A DNA stretch of 5,333 nucleotides, taken from positions 1 to 5,333 of the forward strand of contig JAEYFO010000288.1 in NCBI GenBank assembly GCA_023402915.1, read 5' to 3'. Shown here piece after piece: positions 5,248 to 5,333 of the stretch (the first letter of the stretch is position 1; every line of letters starts with the position of its first letter). Made by a program: the position numbers and the translations under genes. Source of the stretch: Bacillota bacterium (GTDB taxonomy: Bacteria; Bacillota; Clostridia; Christensenellales; CALWSW01). A model generated the notes under the pieces. That model was given only the letters and a program-made list of their open reading frames with translations. It did not search any database and had not been told where the DNA came from.

Positions 5248-5333
5248 ATGAACTGGAAAAACGAACTGGTCAAATTTGTCAAATTCAATGCGGTGGGGCT
5301 GCCCAACACGCTCATCGATTTTGTGGTGTATTC
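5248..5333 (+). CDS. GtrA-family membrane protein, 3'-truncated by the window edge
   Basis: Only 28 codons are visible. They begin MNWKNELVKFVKFNAVG and continue LPNTLIDFVVY, a characteristic GtrA-family N-terminus: a short amphipathic lead with (L/V)-K-F-x-K-F, then Val-Gly, then the start of the first membrane segment with N-T-x-I-D-F. GtrA proteins are small (about 120-150 aa), usually with four membrane helices, and are thought to help move polyprenyl-phosphate-linked sugars across the cytoplasmic membrane for cell-surface glycosylation. Placement right after a double GT-C glycosyltransferase, which would need such flipped donors, fits this role. The assignment rests on the N-terminus only; in some clostridia GtrA is fused to a GT2 synthase, which cannot be judged here. 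Confidence 0.82.
   Translation, partial: MNWKNELVKFVKFNAVGLPNTLIDFVVY

Noticed and set aside
5269..5286. Tandem GTCAAATTT / GTCAAATTC
   Set aside because: It encodes the Val-Lys-Phe-Val-Lys-Phe of the GtrA N-terminus, a normal family pattern; no DNA-level role is needed.

Overview
The window reads as a chromosomal segment from a GC-rich, Gram-positive-like bacterium, most likely a clostridial Firmicute. That assignment is an inference. It rests on the adjacent rnhB-yraN pair, GA-rich Shine-Dalgarno sequences with roughly 6-10 nt spacing, and a secreted or membrane glycosylation locus of a type common in gut Clostridia. All genes seen are on the + strand.

Layout: (1) 1-563 is the 3' part of rnhB (ribonuclease HII), whose beginning lies before the window. 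(2) 564-687 is a purine-rich spacer with no gene. (3) 688-1044 is yraN (UPF0102, endonuclease-like fold). (4) 1045-1363 is a 319-base gap, visibly more A/T-rich than its surroundings and unusually rich in inverted repeats. It holds a candidate terminator, three long-range or local helices, and a cluster in which successive C-rich and G-rich blocks can pair in three alternative ways. (5) 1364-5218 encodes one very large membrane protein (1284 aa) that joins two GT-C glycosyltransferase modules, each associated with its own extracytoplasmic beta-rich domain. (6) From 5248 to the window end is the start of a GtrA-family membrane protein.

Functionally there are two units. rnhB-yraN is a housekeeping nucleic-acid pair. 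The double GT-C protein and GtrA, only 29 bases apart, look like one operon for envelope glycosylation. In the likely scheme GtrA helps translocate a polyprenyl-phosphate-linked sugar. The two GT-C active sites on the outer membrane face then transfer sugars to protein or cell-surface glycan.

The most interesting items are the double-GT-C architecture with a domain inserted in the first external loop of its PMT half, and the structured, possibly regulatory, gap in front of it. No RNA gene, mobile element or CRISPR array was recognised.
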